From the NCBI GenBank assembly GCA_039545275.1, contig BCHS01000019.1, positions 124,001-188,000 on the forward strand: a stretch of DNA of 64,000 nucleotides. The letters are read 5' to 3'. Shown piece after piece: positions 29,914-40,704 of this stretch. Made by a program: the position numbers and the translations under genes. The first letter of the stretch is position 1, and every line of letters starts with the position of its first letter. This stretch comes from Pseudomicrostroma phylloplanum (taxonomy: Eukaryota > Basidiomycota > Exobasidiomycetes > Microstromatales). The notes beneath the pieces are model-generated. The model did not search any database and was not told where the DNA came from. It was given only the letters and a program-made list of their open reading frames with translations.

Positions 29914-32900
29914 ATGGCACAGGCAGGGCCGTCCACCTCCTCGCCAAGAAAGGCCGTACCAGACTACCTCCACTCCCTCTCCGCCGCCCAGCTTAAGGCA
30001 GCGACTCACCCTTCGACAGGAGCGCTATGTATCTCTGCTCCGCCTGGATCAGGCAAGACGAGAGTGCTCACCTCCAGGGTGGCATGGCTCGTCAGGGAGG
30101 AGAAGATTATGCCAGAGGAGATGGTAGTCGTGACCTTTACTAACAAGGCCGCCAATGAGATGAAGCAGAGATTGTTCAAGCTCATCGGAGGAGACAGGAC
30201 ATCAAGACTGGTATTTGGTGAGTGTGACCCAGATTGAAGGCCTCCCAAGTCCTCGACTGACCTGAACTGACACTCTGGCTCTTCTGGCCTCCGCCCAGGC
30301 ACCTTCCATGCCACCTGTGCTCGCTTCCTACGCAAGTATGGACAGCTGATTGGTCTCCAGAACAACTTTTCCATCATGGACGCAGATGACTCTCGCAAGG
30401 TCATCAAGGCCATCTTGGGGGACATGAAGGAACATCTCGATGCAGAGAAGCTCAAGATTACGCCAGAGACTGCACAGAGTACAATCTCATGGGCCAAAGC
30501 AAAAGACGTCTCTCCGGCGGCATATCGTGCGGCGATCAACAAGAGAAGTACAGCAAAGACGTGGCGAGGCGACGAGAACGAGACTTCGAATTGGAAGGCC
30601 GTCATTGCGAACGTCTACGAAGAATATCAGGACAGGCTACAGGAGTCGAATGCTCTTGACTTCGATGACTTGCTCGTCTTCGGCGTGAAACTCTTGAGGA
30701 AACGCCCCAGCGTAGTAGATAACATTCGTCACGTCCTCGTAGATGAGATGCAAGATACCAACACTACCCAGTACGAGCTAATGTCGCTCTTTGCCAACGC
30801 TACAAGATGTGTTACTACCGTAGGAGATCCTGACCAGTCCGTCTACGGCTGGCGAGCGGCTGAAATCGGAAACCTCGACAGAATGTCTCGAGAGTTTAAG
30901 ACATCACACTGTCTCCTCGAGGAGAACTATCGAAGTACCGGGAAGATCCTGGAGGCCGCTTTGGCCGTGATTGAGCAGGATCCTGCTCGAGTAGCCAAGG
31001 GTCTCTTCACCTCGCATCCCGCGGGACCTCCTGTCACGCTCAAGGTGGCCTCTTCGCCTCAGGCCGAAGCCAGCTTTATAGCTACGGAGATCAAGCGACT
31101 GATTGCTCACAGTGGCGATATGCTCAACTATGGTGATGTGAGCGATGAGGCAGCAGCAGAGTGGATCATAGGAAAGACAATCAACTAACACTCGACCTTT
31201 TCCACCTGCTCTGCTCAGTTCGTCGTTCTCCTTCGTTACAATGCCCTCAGTAGAGATGTCGAGCAAGCTTTGCAAGCCGAGTCAATACCCAGCCGCATGG
31301 TCGGAGGATCGAAATTCTTCGATCGGATGGAAGTCAAGGACATCCTCGCTTATCTGACCCTCGTCGTCAATCCTGGCTACACGCCTGCCTTCACACGAGT
31401 CGTCAATGTTCCAAAGAGAGGTATCGGCGAGAAGACCGTGGCGAATTTCTTAGCCACCGCGCGTGAAGAGGGCGTCTCTCCGATGGTACTAGCCGAGCGA
31501 GTGGTCGATTCTCCCAGCAAGAAACCACTCTATGGCGTGAAGCCAGCCACTAAGACGGGACTTGTCCAGCTCGTCAATGGCGTCCGCGAGCTTCGAAAGG
31601 CTGCTTCGGAGGGCGCCCAAGTCCATCGACTCATCGAGATTGTCCTCGATAACATCGCTTACAAGTCTCACATCTCGAAGGAGCCCGACTTTGACTCGAG
31701 GATGAAGAACGTTGAGGAGTTGATGAATTTTTCAAAGATCATCATGGAGGCTGCCGGGTCTCTGCAGGACCTACGAGAATTGAATAGGTCGGATCGCGAG
31801 GACAGCTTCGAGATCCTGCCCGATGCAAAAGCCAGTGGGTCAGGTACAGCGCGTCGCCCAAGCATACAAGAGGACAAGAAGGCTCCTCTGTCGGGGGAGT
31901 TTGATCCGTTTGATTGGGACGATGGATCTGTCGAAACAAAGCCAAAGGGGCTCAATGATACCAAGAAGGAGTCGCAACCAAACTCGAGAGTCCTAGCGGC
32001 TCTGGACGCATTGGAAGCTGAGCTTGATGAAAGCAAGCCCGAAGTGAGCAGTCTCAAGAGGGGTCGCACTTCCTTCGGTAGTTTCAGCCAGGGCGACAAC
32101 AAGGCCGATGCCATCGAAATAGCAGACAGCAGCGATGAATCTGCCAGGAACACGCCAGCGCCATCGAAGAAGAGTAAGATGAGCCCTCCTACTCAAAGCG
32201 GGAAGAAGGCACCTCGAAAACTATCAGCTCGAAAGGGCAGACTGTCTCACGGACAAGAGTCAGATGAAGAGAGCGATGCGCTGCCCAACGAAGACGTCGA
32301 AGTGCCTGCCAACAGTCCAGTGCGTGCCTTCCTTGAGGCGTGTACACTTTCGACCGATGCACAAGGGTCGACGTCTGGCGACGGCGAGAATGAAGAAGGT
32401 CCCAAGGTGACTATCTCAACCTGCCACGCCGCAAAAGGTCTCGAGTATCCGGTCGTCTTTGTGACTGGAGTGGAGGACGACATCATCCCCTTCTTCCGCT
32501 GTACAAAGGATCACGAAATTGCCGAGGAGCGCAGGCTGCTTTATGTGGCCATGACTCGAGCACAGGGGCTGCTTTACGTCACGCATTGCCGACAACGAAT
32601 GGCGAGGGGCGATTACATCGAGAAGAGTCTCTCGATGTTCCTGCGACCAATCGTCGACAGGCAGCTTGGCGGAAGCTACGGTGGGCCGTCTGTCCACAAT
32701 GCAGCGAAGAGGCTGACCAAAGTCGACTTTGGCGCTGCTCGACCCGAAATGGACGCAGCGGCCTGCGCTGTGCTCGCGAAGATTCTCGATCGACCAGTCC
32801 CTTCTTCTGCGGATGTGGAAGCGAGGATCAAGGAGTACTCGCAGAGCAGAACTGCCGGCCTTGCACGACAGGGTGACCAAGCCTATGGAGACGGCTACGA

Positions 32901-33633
32901 TAGGTCGTATGGAGAGCTCAAGGGACCTCATGGCTATGCTGGCGGCGGCTTCAATTCCTTTGGCGGTGGGTTCGGTATGGGCGGTTTCGGCATGGGCCGA
33001 TACGGTAGCGCAGGAGACACAGGCGATGTAGCCTTTGGCGGTCCAATGGGAGGTCGTTCTTACTCCTCCGGTCCCCTCCGCGGCACTACGAGCAACGCCG
33101 CCGCCTTTTCCTCTGCACTGAAGAGCTTTGGTGCCAGCGAGCAGGATAAAAAGCCCGGAGTTCCCCAGCGTTCTGCCTCTGGCCCAGCCTCCCGACACCT
33201 CGGAGTCGCCAGATCAGGCGTCTCGACGGGCTCTGCAGCTCTAGACCGCAAGCGACCCAGCAGCAGCTACAGCAACTACAAGGACGAGTCGGCCATGGAG
33301 CTCTCGGACCCCGGCTCGAGGGCAAAGGCCGTGGCCCCATCGCCGCGCTGGCTGGATGAGTACAAGAATGGCAACGTCATCGACGTCGATGGGGACTCGC
33401 GACCTCGTACGGACCTGAATAGCTTCCAAAGCTCGCACAAGGCCTCATTGGACAGTCTCAAGAATTTCCTGCCAGAGGTAGGAGGAGCTACTGGTAGCGG
33501 TAGTTCCTCGAGGAGCACGTCAAGCGCTGGGCTGATGCCACGCCCGCCTGCCGCGTTCGGCAAGGCACCAAAGGTGGGCGGGACAAAGTCCCTGGGCATC
33601 AGGAGGGCGCCGTCGAGCTCTCTCAAGAAATAG
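29914..33633 (+). CDS. SRS2: UvrD/Rep-family superfamily 1A DNA helicase, Srs2-like
   Basis: 3'-5' DNA helicase, likely the anti-recombinase that strips Rad51 from single-stranded DNA. Exons: 29914-30217, 30299-31137 and 31219-33633 (1185 residues). Motifs in order: Q-motif region YLHSLSAAQLKAATHP, Walker A SAPPGSGKTR (about 41-50), Ia TFTNKAANEM, II VLVDEMQDTNTTQYELM, III VGDPDQSVYGWRAAE, IV LEENYRST, V STCHAAKGLEYPVVFVTGVED, VI EERRLLYVAMTRAQ. Between motifs IV and V, residues about 578-775 are a Ser/Lys/Glu-rich insertion not present in bacterial UvrD. The C-terminal 350 residues are disordered with Gly/Phe repeats (GGGFNSFGGGFGMGGF). That tail would be the place for Rad51-, PCNA- or SUMO-interaction motifs as in yeast Srs2; none was identified with certainty. 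The gene has a head-to-head neighbour, dTMP kinase. Confidence 0.92.
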
Positions 33634-34094
33634 CCAAGACAAACGAGTAGCAGCGAACGTCATCCAATCTCCGTGTATCATAGCTCTCACCCTGGCCCAT
33701 CCTTGTCCCAGGTCACCTGTCACTGAATGGCAAGCGCAAGTGTCTGTCTGCGCTTACGTAATACCTCTTCCGCTCTCTTTCCGTTATCAGTGGAGAATCT
33801 TGGGACCGGGGGCGTTTCGCCCGAACCCTGAATTTGCAGCACGGGCACGGGCCCCGTCTGCTGCCTTTTTGTGTTTTTGGCTCGAGGCTGGAGGCTGTTA
33901 TCAGTCCAAGCCCAAGTAAGACAGCTATACGCCCGCAAGGAGCAAGGAGGAGGGATGGGCGCAACGAGCTTGTTTGGTCTGGAACACTTGCACGGGTTGA
34001 TCGTTGTCTTCCTTGCCATTGCTCCTTCAAGAGAGAGAGACATACTGATCCTGGCCATCGTATCGTACAAGTCGCGCCGCCCCCAAATCCTTCC
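33634..34094. other. Intergenic region between helicase and orphan membrane gene
   Basis: 3' region of the helicase gene and promoter of the next rightward gene. Alternative frames on the minus strand have no coding features. Confidence 0.4.
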
Positions 34095-34682
34095 ATGGCT
34101 CTGCCCCACCCCTCTCCCTCGACCTCAATCTCAAGCTCCCTCCCCCATCTCTCCCCCTCCTCCCTCCTCCTAACCGCTCTCCGCCCCCTCTACCCAACTC
34201 TCGAAGTAGCGCACCGTCTCATCCTCAACTCTCTCGCCATCTCCCTCCTAACCCTCACCCTCCCCTTTTCCCTCTACCTCACCTATGGTCAAACACCCCG
34301 GATTGCGCGTGGGGAAGGACTCTGGGGAAGGTGGGTAAAGGAGATGAGTGGGTGGATTTGGGAGGGGTTTGATTGGTTGGAGGAGTGTGAGGATGAGGGG
34401 GCTTTGAGGGGGTGGCTTGAGAGGGTGTTGTGAGTAGAGAGAGAGATAGAGACAGAGGAGATGTGGTTTGGTGATTGTGGGGAGAGCTACTGACGCTGCT
34501 TCTGCCTGTGCCTTTCCTGTCGCCCTTTGCTTGCGGTCTACAGAGGTGGAGAGGGCAACTTAGCAGCTGACTCGACCAAACGCAGGCGATACGAAACCAG
34601 CCATGGTGGTGCTTCTGGCTCGGGCAGCTTCGGCCCGGCCGCTGCTGCTAGGAGGGACTCGGGCATCGAGATTCTGGACTGA
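34095..34682 (+). CDS. Small orphan protein with one or two hydrophobic segments
   Basis: Two exons, 34095-34429 and 34544-34682, give 157 residues. The intron has a GTGAGT donor and a CTACAG acceptor, and the join keeps phase and yields a second exon ending IEILD, which argues that the gene is real. Residues about 18-60 are hydrophobic (SLLLTALRPLYPTLEVA then LILNSLAISLLTLTLPFSL), probably a membrane hairpin or one span plus an amphipathic stretch. The middle is rich in Trp and Glu (GLWGRWVKEMSGWIWEGF); the tail is Gly/Ser/Ala-rich and charged. I recognise no family. Codon use falls from C-rich to G-rich along exon 1, seen as many CTC/CTA codons followed by GGG/GAG. The gene converges on HEL2 (115 bp). 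Confidence 0.65.
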
Positions 34683-34797
34683 TAAGGCACCCCACTGCAC
34701 TGCACCGTACTGCATGTTGTCATGACATGACATTGCCGCTGCTACAATGAGCAACGAGGGAAGGAAGACCGCTAGCCTCGCCTCCTTCAAACCCGAT

Positions 34798-37416
34798 CTA
34801 GGCACCTCGATGGACACCTCCAAGACTCATCACCGCCACGCCCTTCTTCTTCTTGCCCTTCGAGCCGCCCTCACCACCTGGCGTGCTAGCACCGCTCCCG
34901 CTCCCGCCAGCTAGTCCAACATCGTTCAGTCTCCTGCCAACAGCAGAAACATCGAGCGGGTTGGCCCTCTCCTCTGGCGAGCCAGGCGAATCGATTCTCC
35001 CACCTCCACCACGACTACTTCCTCCATTACCTGCAACGAGCCAAGGAGTGGAGCTTCCCGAGGTCCCACCTGAACCTGGACCAGCACCACGGTTGAACAA
35101 GGCTCGCTTCTGAGCTGCGATGGCCGAGGCGGTCGCGTTGAGCGGCAGAGCTGGGAAGGCGTGGCCGCTGCTGCCCTTTGGCGCTTTAGATGCCGAGCCA
35201 TTGGAGGCTTTATTGGCAGATGGATAGGAAGAGGAAGAGTAGGGCACGGGCGGGCTCGGCATAGTAGGAGGGGCGACCCTAGTCGTAGAGGACGCTTGAG
35301 ACCATGGTGTGGAGCCATGAACAGCTCTCAGACTGGCATTCACCTTGGCCGCGTGGGACGCAGAGCCAGGTACTGTAGACTTGGCGCTGGAGGAAGACGA
35401 GGCGGTGAAATGCTTTGAGCCTGCTGCTGCGCCCAAGGTTGGGAAGTGTTCCCTGCTTGTGCCTGGTCTGCCCGAAATTTGACCACTGCCCCTCGCAGCT
35501 GCCCTCTCGACATTCTCCCAGATCTGATTGTTCGAAGCCGCTCGACTCTTGATGTTGCGGATGGAGGCAGAGGGGAAACCGCTCCCTACAGAGGCATAGC
35601 TGCCGCTTCCCGCTGCGACTGGGACCAGAGATGGGAACTGGGTCCGCTCAATCCTGAGCTTGTTCCACGCTTGCAAGACTGCATTCTTCTTGTCCGCATC
35701 CGTGCCTAGCAAATCTACCAGACCATTGATGACGACGGCTGTGTTGTCTAGATCGTCCACCAGCGAATAGGTATTGTCGACGAGATCATTCGCTGACATT
35801 TCTCCTGCCCGGAAGATCCTCACTGCTGACCTGAACGATGCGAGCTTGCTTTCCGACCCTCCGAGGATGCCCTGGACCCGCACAAGGTAGGCTTCGTGTT
35901 GCTCTGCTGCACTCTTGTCAGAGGACGAGCCGCCGGCCGCAGAGCGCGAGTTGGAAGCTGCAAGGGCGTTTGCAGCTTGTTGCTGAGAGCTTTCGCCCGT
36001 CGTGGTCGTGTGGCCTCCGAAGTGGATGCGTCTGCTGTGATTGGCAGGGCCTGCGCCGGGGACATTGGCGCGTAGGGCCAGTGACGAAAGACCGAGGGGA
36101 TCGCTTCGGGTAGGAGGGTCGGGCTCACTCGGCCCACGTCCACCTCGCTTGTCTCGGCGGGCTCGTGATGCTGAGCCACTGGACGATCCAGCAGCATTGG
36201 GATCCTCATAGTGAAAGTTGGCTTCGATTCTCATCGCCTCTTTCAGCTCTCTGTTGGTCAGCTCAGCTCCATGCTCTGCGACCTGATGCGCTTTGAAATC
36301 CATCTGGCTGTCAAAGACCACAAACTTCTTTTCTAGACAATCTTTTGACATACAGAGGAAGTGTCGCTGCCTGAAATGCTGCTCGAGCATATTGTAGTCT
36401 CGGAAGTACTGCCAGCGCTCCGTCTCGCTGCCGGAAGCTTTGCAGATGTGACATTGCTCATGCTTGTCGCGCATGTGGGTGTATAGTTCGTCGTCTGAGT
36501 AGAAGTGAGTGTGACAGTACTCGCAGAAGCGATGATCGGCTTTCATGTGACTTGCTAGGGATTGTTGAGTATGCATCTCGTGCTCGTGAGAGAAGATCTT
36601 CTTGTTCTTGATGCACAGGTCGCTAGAGAGAGAAAGCCAGCAGGGATGCACAATTGATCAGCATACAGATTTGGAAGATGCTCTATCCATGGTCACTCAC
36701 CAGATCAAGCGGTCGTGGTCCCGCTTTGCATGCATCTTGAGATCCGCCCATCCTGCGCTCGTCACCTCACACCTCTCATCGGGACAGTTGTAGCGCAAGA
36801 GGATGAGGGTGTCCTCCATGGCTTCCCTCGTCTCAAAGCTAATAGCCAGCTTAGCGTCAGAGTAGGGCAGATCCTGTCCAGTGAATTCCGCAAAATGCTT
36901 GGTGGGCGAGCTGGTGAAGATGAGGCGGTCCATCGTAGATCTGCAGCTACTGCATTCCTTGGTCTTGTAGAGGGCTCGCAGGCGCACTGCGCAGATATGA
37001 CAGGTCGGATGGTTGCAGGGCCCTATCGAATACATCCTCGTCGGCTCCGCACAGATGCCACATAGTCCTTCATCTTCGTCGTCATCTTGTGGCGCTGGCA
37101 GAGCGGTAGAAGCTGCAGACGGTGGGTTTGCTGGAGTAGCATGGTCGACCTCGTCTTGATCCTCCGCCTTTGCCTTGCCCCTTGCCGATGATTCATGGTT
37201 AGCGTCACCCGAAGCTGCTGATGACTCGGATGCTTGCGAGTGGGACTGCTCGTCTGACTTGGTGAGGGAGCCCCCAAAGTTGCCTCTGCGGCCGCCGCGT
37301 CCCCTTGATCCCTGGCCGCCGCCCCTGGAGGACGACCCTCCACGTCCACGGCCGCGGCTGCCATCGTTGCTAGCCCCCCTCCCTCTTCCTCTACCGCTAG
37401 CTGGAGGAGCTGACAT
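34798..37416 (-). CDS. HEL2: RING-type E3 ubiquitin ligase Hel2/ZNF598
   Basis: Sensor of collided ribosomes that ubiquitinates small-subunit proteins in ribosome-associated quality control. Exons (right to left): 36701-37416 and 34798-36622; 846 residues. The N-terminus is Arg/Gly-rich. RING at about residues 117-160: CGICAEPTRMYSIGPCNHPTCHICAVRLR...CSSC. Further conserved parts are the TGQDLPYSDAKLAI segment, then a C2H2-type array beginning CPDERCEVTSAGWADLKMH and, across the splice, LICDLCIKNKKIFSHEH, then HRFCEYCHTHFYSDDELYTHM, HEQCHICKA and HFLCMSKDCLEKKFVVFDS. The C-terminal 450 residues are low-complexity with a short helical region (YLVRVQGILGGSESKLASFR) typical of the family. The splice restores the finger LICDLC. 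It shares a 572-bp divergent promoter with eIF4A, another translation gene. Confidence 0.95.
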
Positions 37417-37988
37417 TGAGAGGCTGAGCTCTTGCTTGCCAATCTGTCAGTGTGAGAAGGTGGCTGACGGTAAGTGGGATGTGTCGATGAGGATGCTGAG
37501 AGTGACAAGGGCGTACCACTGCTGCTGCGATGCTGACCTTGGCCTGGTCGCAGTTGAACACCTCTCCTCCATCCCTCGCTGCCTTCTGTCGCTGATGCTT
37601 TCGTGCGTCTGGACCTTCCTTCCTCTTGTCGGAGTGTGAATCCCGCGTGCGCAATCTCGGCTCCGGCCCCTACTTTCCCTTTTTTCGAGTGAAACTTCGC
37701 CCCTTTGCCTGTTCGCAGGGCGATGGCGCTCCTGGGCGTGTGTGAGTGTGCGAGAGATTTGCCTTGCCGCCCGCCGCGGTGTCTGGCAGGGCGACTTTTT
37801 CCTCTCCTCACCAACTCTTCGGAGCCAAACCCCCTCACATCGCCACCACCCACTACTCATACACACACGAAAGAAGCAACGTAGAGACGTTCTGCTTCTT
37901 ATCCTTACATCCAAAGCGAATCTATATCAAGGCGTCGGCAAAATATTGCGACCCCTTGAGCCCTAGCTAGAAGCACCTTTCAACAATC
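37417..37988. promoter_or_regulatory. Divergent promoter between HEL2 and eIF4A
   Basis: Contains a TATATC-type element at about 37922-37927, roughly 65 bp before the eIF4A ATG, and a CT-rich leader typical of strongly expressed fungal genes. Confidence 0.45.
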
Positions 37989-39544
37989 ATGTCGAAGTGA
38001 GTCAAACCTTCGCATAAATCGCAATGTATCCTCACACGAGTACTGACCTTTGCGATTCGCCTTCTTGCCTTCTTTTTCCTTTGATTCTCTTCCAGGCCTG
38101 AAGAGACGACGGCCGCTGCGCCGGCCGCCGGTGGAGCTGAGCTCCAGGTACCCGAGGGAGAGATTGAGTCCAACTGGGAGTCTGTCATTGACAACTTCGA
38201 CAACATGGAGCTCACCTCTGAGCTGCTCCGTGGTGTCTACGCCTACGGGTGAGTGGCAGCGCCTGGAATTACGTGGGAAGAGCAAGGCTGTATGCGGTTA
38301 GCAAGGTGGACTCCTCAGAGGGAAGACAGACGCTCGAGACGTCGTTTCCTGCGAGCGCAGCAGGAGCGGCAGATAGCTCAGCAAAGCTAGCTCGCCGATG
38401 GAGGGGGTGGGGCGCAAGTTGATTGTTCTTTCAGAGTTTCCTGTACTGACAGCCTGTATGCTCTTCCCCCCACACCAGATTCGAGCGCCCCTCTGCCATC
38501 CAGGCCCGAGCCGTCGTCCCTATCATCAAGGGACACGACGTCATTGCTCAGGCTCAGTCTGGTACCGGAAAGACCGCCACTTTCTCCATTGCCATTCTGC
38601 AGCGAATCGACCCTGCCATCAAGAATGTCCAGGCTCTCATCCTCGCCCCCACTCGTGAGCTTGCTCAGCAGATCCAGAAGGTAGTCATCGCCCTCGGAGA
38701 CTACATGCAGATCAAGTGCCACGCCTGCATTGGTGGAACCAACGTCCGAGAGGACATGGCTCAGCTCCAGGACGGTGTTCAGGTCGTCGTCGGTACCCCC
38801 GGCCGAGTCTACGACATGATCAACCGACGTGCCTTCCGAACCGACGCTCTCAAGATGTTCTGCCTCGACGAGGCCGATGAGATGCTGTCGCGTGGTTTCA
38901 AGGACCAGATGTACGAGGTCTTCCAGCTCCTGCCCCAGGACACCCAGGTCGTCCTCCTCTCCGCCACCATGCCTTCTGATGTCCTCGAGGTCACCAAGAA
39001 GTTCATGCGTGACCCCGTTCGAATTCTCGTCAAGAGGGACGAGCTGACCCTTGAAGGTATCAAGCAGTTCTACGTCGCCGTCGAGAAGGAGGACTGGAAG
39101 CTGGACACCCTGTGCGACCTGTACGAGACCGTCACCATCACCCAAGCCGTCATCTTCTGCAACACTCGCCGCAAGGTCGACTGGCTCACCGACAAGCTCC
39201 ACGAGAGGGAGTTCACCGTCTCTGCCATGCACGGAGACATGGACCAGCAGCAGCGTGAGGTGATCATGAGGGAGTTCCGATCTGGCTCTTCCCGAGTCCT
39301 CATCACCACCGACCTGCTCGCCCGTGGAATCGACGTTCAGCAGGTGTCGCTGGTCATCAACTACGACCTGCCCTCTGACCGTGAGAAGTACATCCACCGA
39401 ATCGGTCGTGGTGGACGATTCGGACGAAAGGGTGTTGCCATCAACTTCGTCACTGAGCCCGATGTGCGAATGCTGCGAGACATTGAGCAATTCTACTCGA
39501 CTGTGGTCGAGGAGATGCCTCTCAACGTCGCTGACCTGATCTAA
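37989..39544 (+). CDS. TIF1: Translation initiation factor eIF4A (DEAD-box RNA helicase)
   Basis: ATP-dependent RNA helicase of the eIF4F cap-binding complex. Exons: 37989-37996 (only 8 nt, ATG plus five bases), 38096-38248 and 38479-39544; 408 residues. All DEAD-box motifs are present: Q motif [18 protein letters not shown], Ia PTRELAQQI, Ib [55 protein letters not shown]. The last residues are NVADLI, as in eukaryotic eIF4A. Codon use is strongly biased (GAG, AAG, CTC, GTC, and CGA for Arg), unlike its neighbours, as expected for a highly expressed gene. The first 5' intron right after the start is a common fungal arrangement. Confidence 0.97.
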
Positions 39545-40617
39545 GCGAGAGATTAGGCCACGGTGCGGTGAGGGTCGTCGCGGAGGGGATCGACGATCCG
39601 ACTGGAGGGGAGATGTAGTGCGATGCGATGCGGTCTGCGCCTAGCAATCTATCATTCCCTTTTGCTACCCATCTCAAGAGGTACCCCTCTTTTCTTTCAA
39701 AACAAGCCTATAGCTGGCAACCCGCAAGCTAGTCTTCCCAATCATCAAGCCGAGGGAAAGAGAGGGGAGTGTCTCTTTACCTCTCCCATGCTCTAGAGGT
39801 CATACGCACTAGTCACCTTTCTTTTAAATGCCCCCCTCCCTCTGCTTTACGACGCTTCAAAACTACCTTCGGCATCCGGCTATAGCATTGCAGCGAGCAA
39901 GCTTGTACACCATACCAGCTTCCTGTTCTCTTCCGCTGCCCACTACCATCTCCTTCTTTCCCCCACCTCCCTCACTCCCTTCTTCTACCACTGTGGTTGT
40001 TTCCCCGCATACCTTGCTCTCATTGCCTTCATCGAATGGTCTTGTCCTGATTCTGACTGCTTGTTGTGACGCAAGTCTGACTTTGCCGGTGCTTGCCTTC
40101 ATGCCGTGGTCATGCTAGCAGGTCAGAAGGGTTAGGATCCTCAGGCTGCTGATGTCCCGCACCGCACCGCTTCTCTTCCCTCACAGACCGCGTCGCATTT
40201 TGTGACCGTCCAGCGACGTACGAGTCTTGTTGTAGTGTGTCTCTTCAGTCACAGCCATTGTTAATGCCTTTCACTGACATGCACCCCTCTCTAGCCTTAA
40301 CAAATCGTCGAGCACGCGTGAAGTCGTCTACGCGCCCCTACGCGGAGAGAGTGACACTGGGACACGGAAGCGGAGATTAGACTAGAGTGACAGGCATAGA
40401 CTAAAGAAGACTAGACGCGAAGAAGTGACTACTAGCCACACTTACCAAAGCCATAAACGCTCTTAGGACCTTCGACGACCTTGCTGGATAGTAGCAGTGC
40501 AACCACCACTAGCGTCAGAGATGAGGCTGCGCGCACCCCGAGAGTCTCTACCCGCAGAGCGCTAGCTAGCCAATACCTCCCCACCTCTGTGGCCGTAGCC
40601 CAGCCAGCGGCAGCATC
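39545..40617. other. Long spacer between eIF4A and the Rad57-like gene
   Basis: Begins with the 3' region of eIF4A. Around 39860-40100 the plus strand is C/T-rich; frames of about 80-95 codons on either strand have no domain. The part from 40328 may belong to a leftward spliced gene (listed separately). Confidence 0.4.
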
Positions 40618-40704
40618 ATGACCTCCCCCCTCCCTCTCTCCCTCACCCCGCTCCACCCAAAGTATCAAGCACGCTGCCGTCGAGCCAACATCTTCAATGT
40701 GCAT
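40328..40704 (-). CDS. Possible small spliced gene, antisense to the start of the Rad57-like gene
   Basis: A leftward frame is open from an ATG at 40704 and contains LTLVVVALLLSS, a membrane-like stretch, followed by KVVEGPKSVYGFG. It then meets a consensus donor (GTAAGTGTGG, intron from 40445). A CTAAT branch-like site and CCCAG acceptor at about 40357 join in phase to a short last exon (VSLSPRRGA, stop at 40328), an 88-nt intron typical of this genome. Weak points: the only ATG lies inside the coding exon of the opposite gene, and no family is recognised. It may be a real gene with another first exon, or a non-coding antisense transcript. Confidence 0.3.

Noticed and set aside
38387..39490. 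367-codon open frame on the minus strand, opposite eIF4A
   Set aside because: Strong codon bias in eIF4A leaves the antisense strand free of stops. The translation has no domain, and eIF4A motifs on the plus strand are complete.
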